A model generated the notes under the pieces. It was given only the letters and a program-made list of their open reading frames with translations. It did not search any database and was not told the DNA's origin. Position numbers and translations under genes: made by a program. Shown in pieces: positions 6,030 to 6,545 of a stretch of DNA of 6,545 nucleotides; the first letter of the stretch is position 1; the number at the start of each line of letters is the position of its first letter. Origin of the DNA: Planctomycetia bacterium (GTDB taxonomy: Bacteria > Planctomycetota > UBA1135 > GCA-002686595); assembly GCA_005778045.1 (NCBI GenBank), contig SXKQ01000072.1, positions 1-6,545 of the forward strand, in the 5' to 3' direction.

Positions 6030-6545
6030 ATGAGCTCGATGGGACTGACGCTGAACGGCAAGACCGGTGTGATCTTCGGAGTCGCGAACAAGCGCTCGAT
6101 CGCCTGGGGCTGTGCCCGCTCGCTGGCCGACGCCGGCATGCGCCTCGCCGTGACCTACGCCAACGAGCGCCTCGAGAAGAGCGTGCGCGAACTCGCGGCC
6201 GAGCTGCCCGGCTCGATCGTCCTGCCCTGCGACGTCACCCAGCCGGTCCAGATCGACGCAGTGATGGACTCGATCAAGGCCGAGCTCGGCGGGCTCGACT
6301 CCGTGATCCACGCGGTCGCCTTCGCCAAGCGCGAGGAGCTCGAGGGCGACTTCTTCCACACCTCGAAGGAAGGCTACATGCTCGCCCACGAGGTCAGCGC
6401 GTACTCGCTCACCGAGATCTCGCGCAAGGCGTTGCCGCTGATGGAAGGCCGCGAGGGCTCGATCGTGACCCTCACGTACTTGGGTGGCGAGCGCGTGATC
6501 AAGAACTACAACGTCATGGGCATCGCCAAGGCCGCTCTCGAGGCC
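6030..6545 (+). CDS. fabI: Enoyl-[acyl-carrier-protein] reductase (NADH), FabI type, 3' truncated by window
   Basis: FabI reduces the trans-2-enoyl-ACP double bond in the last step of each type II fatty-acid elongation cycle, in the cytoplasm. The 172 visible residues cover about two thirds of the usual 260. The N-terminus has the FabI-type nucleotide-binding pattern GVANKRSIAWG (17-27), then LPCDVT (65-70), HAVAFAK (94-100) and AHEVSAYSL (119-127). The catalytic set is complete: Tyr150 (TLTYLGGERV), Tyr160 and Lys167 in Y-x6-K spacing, corresponding to E. coli Tyr146, Tyr156 and Lys163. Alanine 97 sits where E. coli has Gly93, as in many natural FabI proteins. The start is uncertain: ATG 6030 lacks a Shine-Dalgarno, whereas ATG 6039 has GGATGAG four bases upstream and gives the family-typical MGLTLNGK beginning. 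The gene is divergent from the NfeD-flotillin operon. Confidence 0.95.
   Translation, partial: MSSMGLTLNGKTGVIFGVANKRSIAWGCARSLADAGMRLAVTYANERLEKSVRELAAELPGSIVLPCDVTQPVQIDAVMDSIKAELGGLDSVIHAVAFAKREELEGDFFHTSKEGYMLAHEVSAYSLTEISRKALPLMEGREGSIVTLTYLGGERVIKNYNVMGIAKAALEA

Noticed and set aside
1..6545. tRNA, rRNA, CRISPR array, insertion sequence or attachment site
   Set aside because: I saw no tRNA-like cloverleaf, regularly spaced direct repeats, transposase-like frame or terminal inverted repeats.

Overview
The window is very GC-rich bacterial DNA, by eye roughly 70% or more, with codon usage typical of a high-GC genome. It holds six protein-coding genes: five on the minus strand and one on the plus strand. 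A NfeD-like/flotillin pair, a FabI-type enoyl-ACP reductase, a sigma-70-like protein and a probable sigma-54-activator-like protein would fit a Gram-negative-type lineage such as Planctomycetota or Myxococcota. That placement is inference; nothing here fixes the taxon.

Right side (3487-6545). An NfeD-like membrane protein (5244-5813) and a 576-residue flotillin (3487-5217) form a two-gene minus-strand operon of the YuaF/FloT or YqiJ/YqiK type. It ends at a strong 13-bp hairpin (3431-3464). Facing away from it across a 216-bp intergenic region is fabI (6030 onward), cut off by the window end just past its catalytic Tyr/Lys. A fatty-acid synthesis gene and a membrane-microdomain scaffold therefore share one divergent control region.

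Middle (3153-3486). This 334-bp non-coding stretch holds the flotillin terminator and a perfect 8-4-8 inverted repeat (3286-3305). The repeat lies upstream of the next minus-strand operon.

Left side (1-3152). Three tightly packed minus-strand genes make up the unusual part of the window. In order of transcription they are: a 208-aa divergent sigma-70-like protein; a 201-aa all-helical protein of unknown function that overlaps it by ATGA; and, 13 bp later, a large protein still open at the window edge (636 complete codons). The large protein has a helical N-terminal region, two probable GAF domains and the beginning of an AAA+ domain like that of sigma-54 activators. Its P-loop reads GAAGSGRR, where sigma-54 activators normally have GESGTGKE. 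I read the cassette as a regulatory module in which a sigma-70-like protein is coupled to a GAF/AAA+ sensor. Its signal and targets are unknown.
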